A DNA stretch of 64,000 nt from Fulvivirga lutea (GTDB lineage: Bacteria; Bacteroidota; Bacteroidia; Cytophagales; Cyclobacteriaceae). Position numbers and translations under genes: made by a program. The notes under the pieces were generated by a model, which saw only the letters and a program-made list of their open reading frames with translations, had not been told where the DNA came from and did not search any database. The stretch is taken from contig NZ_CP070608.1 of NCBI RefSeq assembly GCF_017068455.1, positions 3,842,501-3,906,500 of the forward strand. The letters are read 5' to 3'. Shown here in pieces: positions 36,558 to 45,084 of this stretch (its first letter is position 1; each line of letters begins with the position of its first letter).

Positions 36558-37988
36558 ATGAATAAATTTAAACTTTTGATTTATGCCCTCATGCTATTTG
36601 CAGGCACTTTGCGGGCGCAGCAAAAGTACTGGATATATCTAAAAGACAAAACGGCCTCAGTTGAGGATATCAGAAATACCGCCAATGCGTTTGGTACTAC
36701 CCCAATTGTTATTTCTGACTGGTTAAAGGCCTATTCCAGCAATTTATCTTATGAGCAAATCAATAGTTTAAAATTAAATGCTGCTATCGCTGGGATTAGT
36801 GCCGTGCGCAGTCATATTATTACTCATGGTAGTATTATCGAGCCTTTCCAGATACACAAGTCGCTCGATCAGATTAAAGCCGATACACTCATACAAATGG
36901 GTATTAATGGTAAGGGTATAAAAATTGGAATTATTGATGCCGGCTTCCTCAATGCAGATAAAAATAGATATCTAAAAAAGGCCATTGAACAAGGACAGGT
37001 AAAAGGCTATAAAAATTATATCGACCCTGAACTCGTAAACCCTTTTGAGGGCACCTCTTTGAACAATGATAATCATGGCACCGAAGTGTTTCAGTTTATT
37101 GCGGGTAATAGTATTGAAATGACGACCGGGCTAGCTACAGAAGCTACTTATTACTTAGCCCGAACTGATCGCTCAGAATCTGAGTATCATGCGGAGGAAG
37201 ACTATTGGATAGCAGCCCTGGAATGGATGTACAGCGAAGGTGTGCGCCTTGTTAACTCTTCATTGGGCTATAGCGATGGTTTTGATACCCCAGATACCGA
37301 TTATTTACCTGAAAATGTTGATGGGAAGTTCAGTGCAATTACACGCGCTACAGATATTGCTATTAATGACAAAGGGATGACCATTGTGCTATCAGCCGGA
37401 AATGACGGTAACAAAGACTTCAAAATCATTTCAATACCCGCTGATGCTAAAGGCTCAATTGCTGTTGGATCTACCGGATATAGGTACTGGGATCGATTGG
37501 ATTATAGCTCCATTGGTCCGGAGCATTTGAAAATGGTTAAGCCTGACTTTTCTTGTTATGCTTCTGGTGGCACTTCCTTCTCAGCCCCAATTATTACCGG
37601 ATTAATTGCCTGCATGAAGCAGCTCAAGCCTGGAATAACAAATAGCGAGATAATAAATTTATTGGCCAAGTCATCACATTTATATCCGCATCCCAATAAT
37701 TACCTTGGATATGGTGTGCCTGATGTAAATAAACTGCTCCATTTAATGGCAGATAATGATCAAAAGGTATGGGGAAGCGAGCAAATTCAAGCAACGGATA
37801 CGCTTACAATTGAACTGCCAAAGAGTTATAATATCATGTCTTTTCATAAGAAAAATAGCTACATAGTTTTAAAACAAGAAAAACTTCGTTGGCGAGACAA
37901 TAAGGTTACTGTGGAGCAATTTGAAGGTGCAAAGTTTACTACAGTAACAAACGGTAATAAAGTCTGGGAGATTGAATGGGTGGATTAG
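36558..37988 (+). CDS. Secreted S8 (subtilisin-type) peptidase
   Basis: The 476-aa protein has a signal peptide (about 1-20, ending LRA-QQ) and an inhibitor-like propeptide region to about 110. The catalytic triad is D127 (GIIDAGF), H173 (NDNHGTEV) and S340 (GGTSFSAPI), with the oxyanion Asn N282 in SAGNDG. There is no T9SS YPNP-type sorting tail; the last 70 residues form a short beta domain. The substrate is not predictable. It is a single transcription unit, divergent from pepP, and its stop overlaps that of the convergent RES toxin gene by 4 bp. Confidence 0.92.
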   Translation: MNKFKLLIYALMLFAGTLRAQQKYWIYLKDKTASVEDIRNTANAFGTTPIVISDWLKAYSSNLSYEQINSLKLNAAIAGISAVRSHIITHGSIIEPFQIHKSLDQIKADTLIQMGINGKGIKIGIIDAGFLNADKNRYLKKAIEQGQVKGYKNYIDPELVNPFEGTSLNNDNHGTEVFQFIAGNSIEMTTGLATEATYYLARTDRSESEYHAEEDYWIAALEWMYSEGVRLVNSSLGYSDGFDTPDTDYLPENVDGKFSAITRATDIAINDKGMTIVLSAGNDGNKDFKIISIPADAKGSIAVGSTGYRYWDRLDYSSIGPEHLKMVKPDFSCYASGGTSFSAPIITGLIACMKQLKPGITNSEIINLLAKSSHLYPHPNNYLGYGVPDVNKLLHLMADNDQKVWGSEQIQATDTLTIELPKSYNIMSFHKKNSYIVLKQEKLRWRDNKVTVEQFEGAKFTTVTNGNKVWEIEWVD

Positions 37989-38437
37989 ATGCTTTTAAAG
38001 CGATTGTCAAATAAGAATTCCTCTGTTGCCAATAATTTGATCTTCTTAAAATCCAAATGCTGGGGATTAATGAGGTAGTTAGATTCTTCGGGTATAATTA
38101 CAGAAGGTACCCGTAAAACGCATGTTTCTTGCGTAACAGCCCATTTATCACCCATGTGCCGAGTTTGTAATTGCGATTTGAAACTAGGCCAGTTTTTCGG
38201 TAGATCATTTACTGTAACCTCTTCAATGACTATAGTCTCTGGAATTTCAATCACTAACGTTCTAAATTGAGCATTAAGTCCTTCACTGCTCCTATGCACT
38301 AAGTTTTCTAAACAAGCCAACGACCTTGATGAGGCTGTATAAACGACAAACGTTCCTGCAGAATTCCATCTGGCAGGCCTGCCTGATGCTACAATTTTAT
38401 TGGCAAATTCTGCATGAACAATGCGATATACGATCAT
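37985..38437 (-). CDS. RES-domain toxin of Xre/RES toxin-antitoxin pair
   Basis: RES toxins are NAD+-degrading enzymes (NAD phosphorylase or glycohydrolase activity in characterised members) whose action arrests growth. The 150-aa product has the family motif spread YRIVHAEFA, GRPARWNSAGTFVVYTASSRSLACLENLVH and a C-terminal NYLINPQHLDFKKIKL block, including the conserved Arg (R5), Tyr (Y33), Ser (S37) and Glu (E44). It lies 4 bp inside the end of the upstream antitoxin gene, the usual antitoxin-first arrangement and a sign of coupling. No other toxin is near. Confidence 0.88.
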   Translation of the reverse strand: MIVYRIVHAEFANKIVASGRPARWNSAGTFVVYTASSRSLACLENLVHRSSEGLNAQFRTLVIEIPETIVIEEVTVNDLPKNWPSFKSQLQTRHMGDKWAVTQETCVLRVPSVIIPEESNYLINPQHLDFKKIKLLATEEFLFDNRFKSI

Positions 38438-38856
38438 GCAGTATCTCCATATTTGATACGATCTAACTCATCTGATATTAGATCTATACCATCAGATGTT
38501 TTTATCAAATCAAACGGAATATAACCCCCGAGCCCATAAGCAGATTTTGACATCCAATTTATAAATGAAGACCTATCACCAAAAACAGATACTCCTTTGT
38601 GATAAAGTGCAACCAGTTTGAGCATAAGTTCACTTCTAATCGGGCTGAACTTAATATTATTGACCTGGTACTTATTAATGGTTTTGTGTGTTAATTCAAT
38701 CACTTCCGCCATGTAATCATTATGGCCAAAAAGTTTTACGACATCTGTAAAAATATCAGCTGAAACGCCTTTTTGAGCAGATAGAACGATAGTTGTAGGA
38801 TCGGCAATTTTTGACCTGTACCTTCCATAAATAACTTGTGGTTCATTAGCTTCCAT
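38434..38856 (-). CDS. Xre/MbcA/ParS-family antitoxin with DUF2384
   Basis: The 140-aa protein is a DUF2384 antitoxin that binds and neutralises RES toxins and represses its own operon. Its C-terminal part has the DUF2384 pattern VALYHKGVSVFGDRSSFINWMS...GGYIPFDLIKTSDGIDLISDEL, where the penultimate segment normally inserts into the toxin active site. The N-terminal half (about 40-90) carries the helix-turn-helix region. It precedes the toxin with a 4-bp overlap. GGAAA-type repeats sit upstream of its start. Confidence 0.86.
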   Translation of the reverse strand: MEANEPQVIYGRYRSKIADPTTIVLSAQKGVSADIFTDVVKLFGHNDYMAEVIELTHKTINKYQVNNIKFSPIRSELMLKLVALYHKGVSVFGDRSSFINWMSKSAYGLGGYIPFDLIKTSDGIDLISDELDRIKYGDTA

Positions 38857-38882
38857 ATTTCCCAGTGTTTATTCTAAGGTAC

Positions 38883-38913
38883 GGAAATTTTTCCAAATTT
38901 GTTGGAAATTTTT
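38883..38913 (-). promoter_or_regulatory. Candidate operator of the Xre/RES operon
   Basis: Two direct copies of GGAAATTTTT (38883-38892 and 38904-38913) start 21 bp apart, two helical turns. Between them, TTTCCAA (38890-38896) and TTGGAAA (38902-38908) form an inverted pair with a 5-bp spacer. The cluster lies 27-57 bp upstream of the antitoxin start, where autorepression is expected. Binding is inferred. Confidence 0.55.
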
Positions 38914-38914
38914 C

Positions 38915-40780
38915 TTAGTTCAGTTCAGACAGCTCTAACCACCTTAGTTCTTTTGCATCTAAATCACTCTTAGCCTTGTCCAGCTCCTCACCCCAGCTAA
39001 TTAACTTGGCATGATCGGTTTCTCCGGATATTAGCAACTGCTCCATTTCTGCTATTTTCTCATTTAGTTTTTCAATTTCACTTTCTAACTGCTCAAATTC
39101 CCGTTTCTCATTGTAGGTGAGCTTTCTAGTAGCGTCCTTTACTTTCTCCGTTTTATCTTTGTTTTCGATAACGTCAGGTTTGTTTTCCTTTCTTTCTACA
39201 GCCTTAGACTCACGATAAACTGAATAATTGCCAGGGAAATCTTTAATGGCCTTACCTTCTTCAAAAACAAACAGGTGCTGCACAAGCCTGTCCATGAAAT
39301 AACGATCGTGTGAAACAATCACTAAACATCCCTGAAATTGATGCAAAAACTCTTCTAATGTTCTCAGAGTAATTAAATCCAGGTCATTAGTTGGCTCATC
39401 GAGAATTAAAAAATTAGGCCTGCCCATCAGTACTTTTAGCAATTGCAATCTGCGTTTTTCTCCTCCACTAAGGTTATCTACGTAATCGTACTGGGCTTTT
39501 GGTGCAAAATTAAACTGGGTTAAGAGCCTTGAAGCAGATACTTCCTCTTTCCCGATAGATATAAATTCAGCTACTTCCTGAACTACTTCAATCACCTTCA
39601 TACCCGACTTAAAGTTGGGCTCTGCTTGCTCATAATAGCCAAATACTGTTGATTGCCCTTTATCCACTTTGCCGCTATCTGCAGCTAATTTACCTGTGAT
39701 TATTTTCAGAAATGTAGATTTCCCCGAACCATTATGACCAATAATCCCAATTCTATCGCCTTTTTTAAATGTATAGCTGAAATCATTAATGAGCTTTTTA
39801 TCGCCAAAAGATTTATTTAAATGCTCCAGTTCCAACACTTTTCCGCCTTGCCTTCTTTGCTCGATATCTAAATTAACCTCACTTTTAGAGAGGTTTACAT
39901 GCGCCTTCTTCTTTGTATCTTCAAAAGCATCGATTCTATATTTGGCTTTCGTACCTCTTGCCTTCGGCTGTCTGCGTATCCACTCCAGCTCAGTTTTATA
40001 TAGATTTCTGGCTTTTTCCTTTTCCGATTGGGCAATCGTCTCGCGTTCCGCTTTTTTATCGAGGAAATAAGAATAGTTACCAGAATAAGAATATACCTGC
40101 TGGTTATCTAATTCAATAATCTCATTGGTTACATTTTCCAAGAAATAACGATCGTGAGTTACCATTACAATGGCCATTTGGCTTGAAGCCAGATACTTTT
40201 CCAGCCATTCGATAGCTTCCAAGTCAAGGTGGTTAGTGGGTTCATCAAGAATTACTAAATCAGGCTTTTCCATCAAGGCCTTTGCTAACCCTACTCTCTT
40301 CTTCTGTCCGCCCGACATGCTGGAGATATTCTGAGATAGGTCCTCAATGCCTAACTTACCCAGAATCTCTTTAATCTGAGATTCAAACGTCCAGGCGTCC
40401 GCTTCATCCATTTTGCTCATTAACTCCGTAAGCCTTTCCATGGATTTAGGATCACTCTCGGCTTTGGAAAGATGGTATTCGTATTCCTCTATAAGTTTGG
40501 CCAACTCCTTATTTCCTGACAAAACGGCCTCAATTACATGGTCTGTTTCAAACTCAGGTTGCTGTTCCAGGTAAGCAATACTTACTTCGTTATTCACTAC
40601 TACTTCACCCTTATCAGGTACATCTACTCCGGCCAAAATTTTTAGTAAAGTAGTTTTTCCACTACCATTTACACCTACAAGCGCCACTTTTTGGCCCTGG
40701 CCTATCCCAAAGGTTACGTTCTCGAAAAGTACCCTTTCACCAAACGATTTGGAAATGCTATCAACTGACAAGTAATTCAT
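38915..40780 (-). CDS. ABC-F family ATPase, Uup-like
   Basis: ABC-F proteins are soluble two-domain ATPases that act on the ribosome or, in the Uup branch, in DNA precise-excision and ribosome biogenesis. The 621-aa protein has Walker A GVNGSGKTT (36-44) and a second GHNGSGKST near residue 350, two LSGG-type signatures (SSMSGGQKKR and NLSGGEKRR), two LDEPTNHLDL/LDEPTNDLDL Walker B-D blocks, and a C-terminal charged coiled coil (about 540-621) characteristic of Uup. A minus-strand TAGTTTTG box ends 5 nt before its ATG. Confidence 0.9.
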   Translation of the reverse strand: MNYLSVDSISKSFGERVLFENVTFGIGQGQKVALVGVNGSGKTTLLKILAGVDVPDKGEVVVNNEVSIAYLEQQPEFETDHVIEAVLSGNKELAKLIEEYEYHLSKAESDPKSMERLTELMSKMDEADAWTFESQIKEILGKLGIEDLSQNISSMSGGQKKRVGLAKALMEKPDLVILDEPTNHLDLEAIEWLEKYLASSQMAIVMVTHDRYFLENVTNEIIELDNQQVYSYSGNYSYFLDKKAERETIAQSEKEKARNLYKTELEWIRRQPKARGTKAKYRIDAFEDTKKKAHVNLSKSEVNLDIEQRRQGGKVLELEHLNKSFGDKKLINDFSYTFKKGDRIGIIGHNGSGKSTFLKIITGKLAADSGKVDKGQSTVFGYYEQAEPNFKSGMKVIEVVQEVAEFISIGKEEVSASRLLTQFNFAPKAQYDYVDNLSGGEKRRLQLLKVLMGRPNFLILDEPTNDLDLITLRTLEEFLHQFQGCLVIVSHDRYFMDRLVQHLFVFEEGKAIKDFPGNYSVYRESKAVERKENKPDVIENKDKTEKVKDATRKLTYNEKREFEQLESEIEKLNEKIAEMEQLLISGETDHAKLISWGEELDKAKSDLDAKELRWLELSELN

Positions 40781-40785
40781 GGGTG

Positions 40786-40793
40786 CAAAACTA
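40786..40793 (-). promoter_or_regulatory. Candidate -7 box of the ABC-F gene
   Basis: On the minus strand TAGTTTTG (TAnnTTTG) ends 5 nt before the ATG at 40780. No clear -33 element. It predicts an almost leaderless mRNA. Confidence 0.45.
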
Positions 40794-40863
40794 GCTAAAT
40801 AGTATCTAGCAACATTTAGGAATTATTTTTAACTTGTGTTGAAATCATTAAAATCAAACCAAC

Positions 40864-41481
40864 ATGAAAGTTTTAAAATTTATTGGACTCGGCTTATTAG
40901 CTATTGTCGTTTTAGCAGTTATCTATGCTGCATTTCAACCCAAAGAAGGGCAAACCGAAAGATCTATTGTAATTGAGAGGAGCCCCGAGGCTATTTACCC
41001 TGTAATTACCACTATGAAAAGTTTCAATGAATGGTCTCCTTGGTTTACGATTGACCCAGAAACAAAGTATACCTATGAGGGCCCGGAAAGTGGTGTGGGA
41101 GCAAAAATGGCGTGGGAAAGCGACCACCCTGAGGTAGGTGCAGGTTCTCAATGGATCATTGAGGCAGATGAAAATAAAAGTGTTACGCTTCAATTAGATT
41201 TCGGTTTTGCTGGTGAATATTATTCTGACATGTTTTTAAAACCAGTTGAAAATGGAACTGAGGTTACCTGGACATACAGATATAAGGATTTAGACTTGAT
41301 GGGCGCCTTTTTTGCCTCTGCTATGGATGCTGAGGGTATGGTGGGCGATCAATACGTGACTGGTTTAAAGCAACTAAAGGAATATGTAGAATCTCAGCCT
41401 ATGCCTAAGCCTGAAGTTGAAGAGGAAATGATGGAATCTGACTCTACAGCTATGGAAGAAGAGATGGCTGAAGGGGAATAA
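40864..41481 (+). CDS. SRPBCC (START-like) domain protein with membrane anchor and acidic tail
   Basis: The 205-aa protein starts with a single transmembrane helix or uncleaved signal (about 5-23), followed by a polyketide-cyclase/START-like SRPBCC domain (about 34-178) with the recognisable SFNEWSPWFTIDPETKYTYEGP and GSQWIIEADENKSV pattern. The final 28 residues are strongly acidic with repeated Glu and Met. SRPBCC domains bind hydrophobic ligands; no ligand is predicted. It is divergent from the ABC-F gene. A REP-like palindrome follows 50 bp after its stop. Confidence 0.85.
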   Translation: MKVLKFIGLGLLAIVVLAVIYAAFQPKEGQTERSIVIERSPEAIYPVITTMKSFNEWSPWFTIDPETKYTYEGPESGVGAKMAWESDHPEVGAGSQWIIEADENKSVTLQLDFGFAGEYYSDMFLKPVENGTEVTWTYRYKDLDLMGAFFASAMDAEGMVGDQYVTGLKQLKEYVESQPMPKPEVEEEMMESDSTAMEEEMAEGE

Positions 41482-41533
41482 GTATTAGGATGATCTATAC
41501 GAAAATAGAGACGTCTTAAAATTAAATTAATTT

Positions 41534-41613
41534 CGTCATTGCGAGGAATCGAAGCAATCTTATAATGGATTCGACACATTTGTAAAGATTGCTTCACTTT
41601 GTTCGCAATGACG
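41534..41613. repeat. REP-like palindromic intergenic repeat
   Basis: CGTCATTGCGAGGAATCGAA GCAATCTT at 41534-41561 and AAGATTGCTTCACTTTGTTC GCAATGACG at 41585-41613 are imperfect inverted arms that flank a 23-nt loop. The core CGTCATTGCGAGGA...GAAGCAATCT is a well-known dispersed intergenic repeat in Bacteroidota genomes (general knowledge). One copy is in this window. Confidence 0.85.
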
Positions 41614-41636
41614 TTCTACTTTTCAGACTCATTTTA

Positions 41637-42608
41637 TTACCCAGATTCATGATCTCTGGCTTGATAGCGCTTTTCTTTCCACTCTTCCAATTCCTGCTTT
41701 CGTTTTTGTAGTTCCTGATCACTGAATTCAAAATCAATTAATTGATCTAAATCGGGCTGACCGGCATCAATCCAGCAGGTGTACCAAAAATCACCAATCA
41801 TTTTTATAGCCCTGGTCATTTGTCTTTCCACCATACCATCTAATTCTTTGTGGTAGGCCCTTGAAAAATCTTTTGAATATACTCGCACCGTGCTCGCGCC
41901 TCGCGTTTCAAATGAAGACTTCTTATCAGCGCCCATTTTCTCACTGAGCTGTTTTTCGAAAAACAATACTGAATCTAAGGCTTCATGAGCCTGAATCAGT
42001 GCATCCCAGGCTGCAATTTGAGTGTTGGTGATATACTGTGCATTTCCTACAAAATAATTGTAGTCATTGGAATACAGTTCGGGTAACCTCGATTCCCAAA
42101 ACCCGTGAATACCGTGTTGATTGGTCAATTGCCCATTATAATTCTCAGTAGTATGTAGCGGCACATTAGCATCCCCAATGTAATGGCCTAAATCGGCAGA
42201 TAACCTGAGAATAGCTTCTGCATCCTGTATACGCATAGCATCTGTGAGCCATTGCTTTACTCTGTAAATATGCCATGGAACAATGCCATAGGCCTGTAAA
42301 GTATCTTCTGTATATTTTTCAACTGCCTCATTCCAATAGCGTGGAAGTTTGTATACCGCACTGTCACCATAGACATCCGCATCTAAATAGTGCCTTGGGG
42401 CTTCATTTTCCACTGCATACCGTCTTTTGTCAGGATTTACCGCATTTTCAGTAATGTATTGGATATTAAACTTATAAAAGCCAACCATTTCTATAGGAAG
42501 AGTAAAAACCGCTAGTCTATTAATTTTCTGATGCGCAAAAAAGCCCCATATCGCATTAGAACAGGTGAAAATGCATGTAAAAAGAAGTATGAGGACGGTT
42601 TTTTTCAT
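41637..42608 (-). CDS. Zinc-dependent phospholipase C/S1-P1 nuclease-family protein
   Basis: The 323-aa protein begins with a signal peptide whose cleavage near SNA would leave IWGFFAHQKIN at the mature N-terminus; in this family the near-N-terminal Trp and following His residues ligate zinc. Other metal-binding segments are visible: HYLDADVYGD, PWHIYRV, DLGHYIGDANVPLHTTENYN and GIHGFWESRLPEL. The motif pattern fits the all-helical Zn-PLC/nuclease superfamily, so either phospholipid or nucleic acid hydrolysis is possible. I chose the ATG at 42608; an in-frame TTG lies nine bases further upstream. Confidence 0.85.
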   Translation of the reverse strand: MKKTVLILLFTCIFTCSNAIWGFFAHQKINRLAVFTLPIEMVGFYKFNIQYITENAVNPDKRRYAVENEAPRHYLDADVYGDSAVYKLPRYWNEAVEKYTEDTLQAYGIVPWHIYRVKQWLTDAMRIQDAEAILRLSADLGHYIGDANVPLHTTENYNGQLTNQHGIHGFWESRLPELYSNDYNYFVGNAQYITNTQIAAWDALIQAHEALDSVLFFEKQLSEKMGADKKSSFETRGASTVRVYSKDFSRAYHKELDGMVERQMTRAIKMIGDFWYTCWIDAGQPDLDQLIDFEFSDQELQKRKQELEEWKEKRYQARDHESG

Positions 42609-42671
42609 GGATGACAATTATAATTCTAATTTCTGGTAACGATAAATATTTAAATAATATTAAAGTGTTGT

Positions 42672-42702
42672 TTTGTATAAAAATAAAATAACATTACCTT
42701 TG
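42672..42702 (+). promoter_or_regulatory. Promoter of rpsT
   Basis: TTTG (42672-42675), 19-bp spacer and TACCTTTG (42695-42702) match the Bacteroidota consensus exactly. The ATG at 42742 lies 40 nt downstream. Confidence 0.85.
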
Positions 42703-42741
42703 CACACTCAAAATTAAATAGAGTAGTTGAAATAAGAGCAT

Positions 42742-42993
42742 ATGGCAAATCATAAGTCAGCGTTAAAAAGAATTAGATCAAACAACGCAAAAAGATTAAG
42801 AAACAAGTATCAGCACAAAACTACCAGAACGTTTATCAAGAAATTGAGAGAAACGACTGACAAAGCTGAAGCTCAAGGTTTATTGAAAACAGTGGTTTCA
42901 ATGATCGACAAGCTTGCAAAGAAAAATATTATTCACAGAAATAAAGCTGCGAACAACAAGTCTAAATTAACTAAGTTGGTTAACAGTCTTTAA
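42742..42993 (+). CDS. rpsT: 30S ribosomal protein S20
   Basis: S20 is a small helical protein that stabilises 16S rRNA in the 30S subunit. The 83-aa, strongly basic sequence has the typical MANHKSALKRIRSNNAKRLRNK start and a C-terminal NIIHRNKAANNKSKLTKLV block. It has its own consensus promoter and a terminator 22 bp after the stop, as is usual for this monocistronic gene. Confidence 0.97.
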   Translation: MANHKSALKRIRSNNAKRLRNKYQHKTTRTFIKKLRETTDKAEAQGLLKTVVSMIDKLAKKNIIHRNKAANNKSKLTKLVNSL

Positions 42994-43014
42994 TCTGTAC
43001 GAAGATTATACAGG

Positions 43015-43047
43015 AAACCGCTTTGAGCAATCAGAGCGGTTTTTTTA
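43015..43047 (+). terminator. Rho-independent terminator after rpsT
   Basis: AAACCGCT (43015-43022) pairs with AGCGGTTT (43035-43042), followed by a run of T. It reaches the stop codon of the convergent membrane-protein gene. Confidence 0.85.
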
Positions 43048-43569
43048 TTGCTTACTATTCTGGGCAATGTGCAGGAACTTCATCAATGTACCCAGATACA
43101 ACGTGAGAAATAGCATGTATTCCATTTTTGAGTAGCTGTAAATAAATTCAAATTCATAAGCCTTGAATACATTCAGCTGCTTAAGTAGCACACACAGAAA
43201 GCCTACAAAGAAATAAATGAGCCCTACTTTTTGCCCAAATACAATACTTAGCACACAGGCATGAATAAAATAAGTAATAAACAACATTGCCGCTAAGGCA
43301 TTTTGATTATCAATAGCGGTAGTAACCACATAAGCTGTAGTGCAGACGAAGCTGATTCCTATTAAAGCCATTACAGCCTCTTTAAATCGAAATCTGGAGA
43401 TATACATGAGTATAGCAGGAACGCAGAGGTTAATTATTATTGAAGGGATGAGATATACCTCACTTTCAGGATGACGAAATGTGAGCGCAACTATAAAGAG
43501 CCCTAACAAAAACTGAAAGTAGCAATATAAGAGGAATGCATTTTTCTTGGCATCGTCATTAAAGAGCAT
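43045..43569 (-). CDS. Small integral membrane protein, unknown function
   Basis: A 174-aa protein with about six hydrophobic segments (AFLLYCYFQFLLGLFIVALT, then IIINLCVPAILMYI, AVMALIGISFVCTTAYVV, AAMLFITYFIHACVLSIV, LIYFFVGFLCVLL and YMLFLTLYLGTLM). No motif or family is recognised. Length and topology recall the N-terminal sensor module of some Bacteroidota histidine kinases without the kinase. I chose the ATG at 43569; a TTG lies three codons upstream. The end abuts the rpsT terminator. Confidence 0.7.
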   Translation of the reverse strand: MLFNDDAKKNAFLLYCYFQFLLGLFIVALTFRHPESEVYLIPSIIINLCVPAILMYISRFRFKEAVMALIGISFVCTTAYVVTTAIDNQNALAAMLFITYFIHACVLSIVFGQKVGLIYFFVGFLCVLLKQLNVFKAYEFEFIYSYSKMEYMLFLTLYLGTLMKFLHIAQNSKQ

Positions 43570-43737
43570 AGGAGTCAAAATAGATGTTTAAAAGCACAAT
43601 TAAATACATTTATTGAAATCTAGCAAAGAAATATTATTCTTCACCAACAAGCTTTACGCCCCAATGTCAATTTAGCACTGTTCAAATAATAACATTTAGA
43701 AGAAGACGTTGATCTTCCTTTTTTGATAAATTTAAGA

Positions 43738-44772
43738 ATGCTAAAAAAAATCAATAAATCACTTCGAAAATACTCTCCTATCATAAATGCAGTGGGAATT
43801 ATATTGATTCTAGTAGGATTATATTTTAATTACTTGGAAATAAATTCAACAGACAAATTAGAAGACAACCCAATGTGGCGTACTGATGTAATTCGAGCGG
43901 ATTCCAATCCTTTACAAGATGAATTAAAATTCACTGCATTAAATGACCTTTACAACATTCAAAAAGTTACCATTTGTCTTTTTGGTGCAGAAAGATTGTC
44001 AGTTTATGAATATAGCTCAAATTCGATTGGATCATATGAATTAAAAAATGAGCTCAACAATGTTTATAACTATTATTTCAATTTAGACACTTACAAATGT
44101 CAAGTATGCCGTGAGGAAGATTCATATCCATTTGTTGCCATCATTGACTACGAAAAGTTTGGGAAAAGATATAGATCCGCAATCCTTTATAATTATCACT
44201 ATGTAGCATACCTAAAAAGCAAATCTAGTGATGTAAAATTTAAGTCCGAATCAATTGAGTTTGTAAGAAGTGTGTCACTGGATTCTTCATCTATAGCCAG
44301 AGAGCTAATATTATTTAATGCAAATAATTCCTTTTTATCTAATTTTCCAAATGGACAACTGAAAGCCAAATCAACAATAGCACATAACAATAAAAAGTAT
44401 AAACCCTTTATAAACCTGATTGGCCTGAATTTGTCAGAGTTTATTCATGTAATTAAGGTAGAAGGAATTGATTATACATTAAGCATAAAATTGCCTCTTG
44501 AGTTATATGATTCAACTGCAAAAGCAAAGAAGAGATTGTATGATAAACAATTACTTGAAGCTCTAAGCACATATGACTATGATCAAGGTTTGGTTGATCA
44601 GCTAAATGAAATTGAAATTTATAAGCAAGAATTTAGCTCAACCAGCGCTTCTATTAATTTTGATGCTATGATTAACAAGAAGGATACAATTGTTAATCAA
44701 GAAGTATGGAACAGGTGGTATCAAATGAATAATAAGCTATTAAAATCCATTATTGACAAAATTGAAATGTAA
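43738..44772 (+). CDS. Orphan protein with one membrane helix (344 aa)
   Basis: The product has a basic N-terminus, one transmembrane helix (about 16-36, INAVGIILILVGLYFNYLEI) and a 305-residue soluble region with no recognised domain. It is rich in Asn, Lys, Ser and Tyr and very AT-rich, unlike the housekeeping genes around it. A CQVCREED cluster (about 120) could bind metal but has only two cysteines. The ATG at 43738 is preferred to the in-frame TTG at 43723. It stands alone with about 150 bp of empty sequence before it and 340 bp after, consistent with recent acquisition. Confidence 0.7.
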   Translation: MLKKINKSLRKYSPIINAVGIILILVGLYFNYLEINSTDKLEDNPMWRTDVIRADSNPLQDELKFTALNDLYNIQKVTICLFGAERLSVYEYSSNSIGSYELKNELNNVYNYYFNLDTYKCQVCREEDSYPFVAIIDYEKFGKRYRSAILYNYHYVAYLKSKSSDVKFKSESIEFVRSVSLDSSSIARELILFNANNSFLSNFPNGQLKAKSTIAHNNKKYKPFINLIGLNLSEFIHVIKVEGIDYTLSIKLPLELYDSTAKAKKRLYDKQLLEALSTYDYDQGLVDQLNEIEIYKQEFSSTSASINFDAMINKKDTIVNQEVWNRWYQMNNKLLKSIIDKIEM

Positions 44773-44973
44773 TTCAAATTCAACTCTCACAGTGATTGAG
44801 TATTCTACCGTCATTCTAAACCATTTACTAAGGACAATCTGGAAAAAACTAGATGATATTAACATTTCATGGAGCAGTCAAGATTAGTTCCTCACTATTT
44901 ACAATTAGCATATAGTATCGCATTTGTTAAATTTTTTTAGCGATTGATCTTCAATATGCTAAGTGAAGTAAAA
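44773..44973. other. Non-coding stretch after orphan gene
   Basis: About 200 bp without a convincing ORF, RNA gene or repeat. It leads into the hairpin at 44975. Confidence 0.5.
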
Positions 44974-44974
44974 C

Positions 44975-45007
44975 AAAGAAAGCCTCTGAAATTCAGAGGC
45001 TTTCTTT
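44975..45007. terminator. Bidirectional terminator near tRNA-Lys
   Basis: AAAGAAAGCCTCTGAA (44975-44990) pairs with TTCAGAGGCTTTCTTT (44992-45007) across a single-nucleotide centre, a 16-bp arm with A and T tracts at both ends. It abuts the duplicated tRNA 3' end. Confidence 0.85.
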
Positions 45008-45024
45008 GTGATCCCGCTGGGGCT
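45006..45024 (-). repeat. Duplicated 3' end of tRNA-Lys (19-bp direct repeat)
   Basis: The 19 bp TTGTGATCCCGCTGGGGCT at 45006-45024 is an exact copy of 45112-45130, which spans the acceptor 3' strand, discriminator, part of the T-arm and 3 bp of 3' flank of tRNA-Lys. The copies are 106 bp apart. Between them lies a further hairpin, CCTGAC (45026-45031) with GTCAGG (45047-45052), and no ORF. Confidence 0.85.
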
Positions 45025-45084
45025 TCCTGACGTTTGCTTATGCAAAGTCAGGATAGACTTCTCGCCCCAACTTCTATAAATGCA

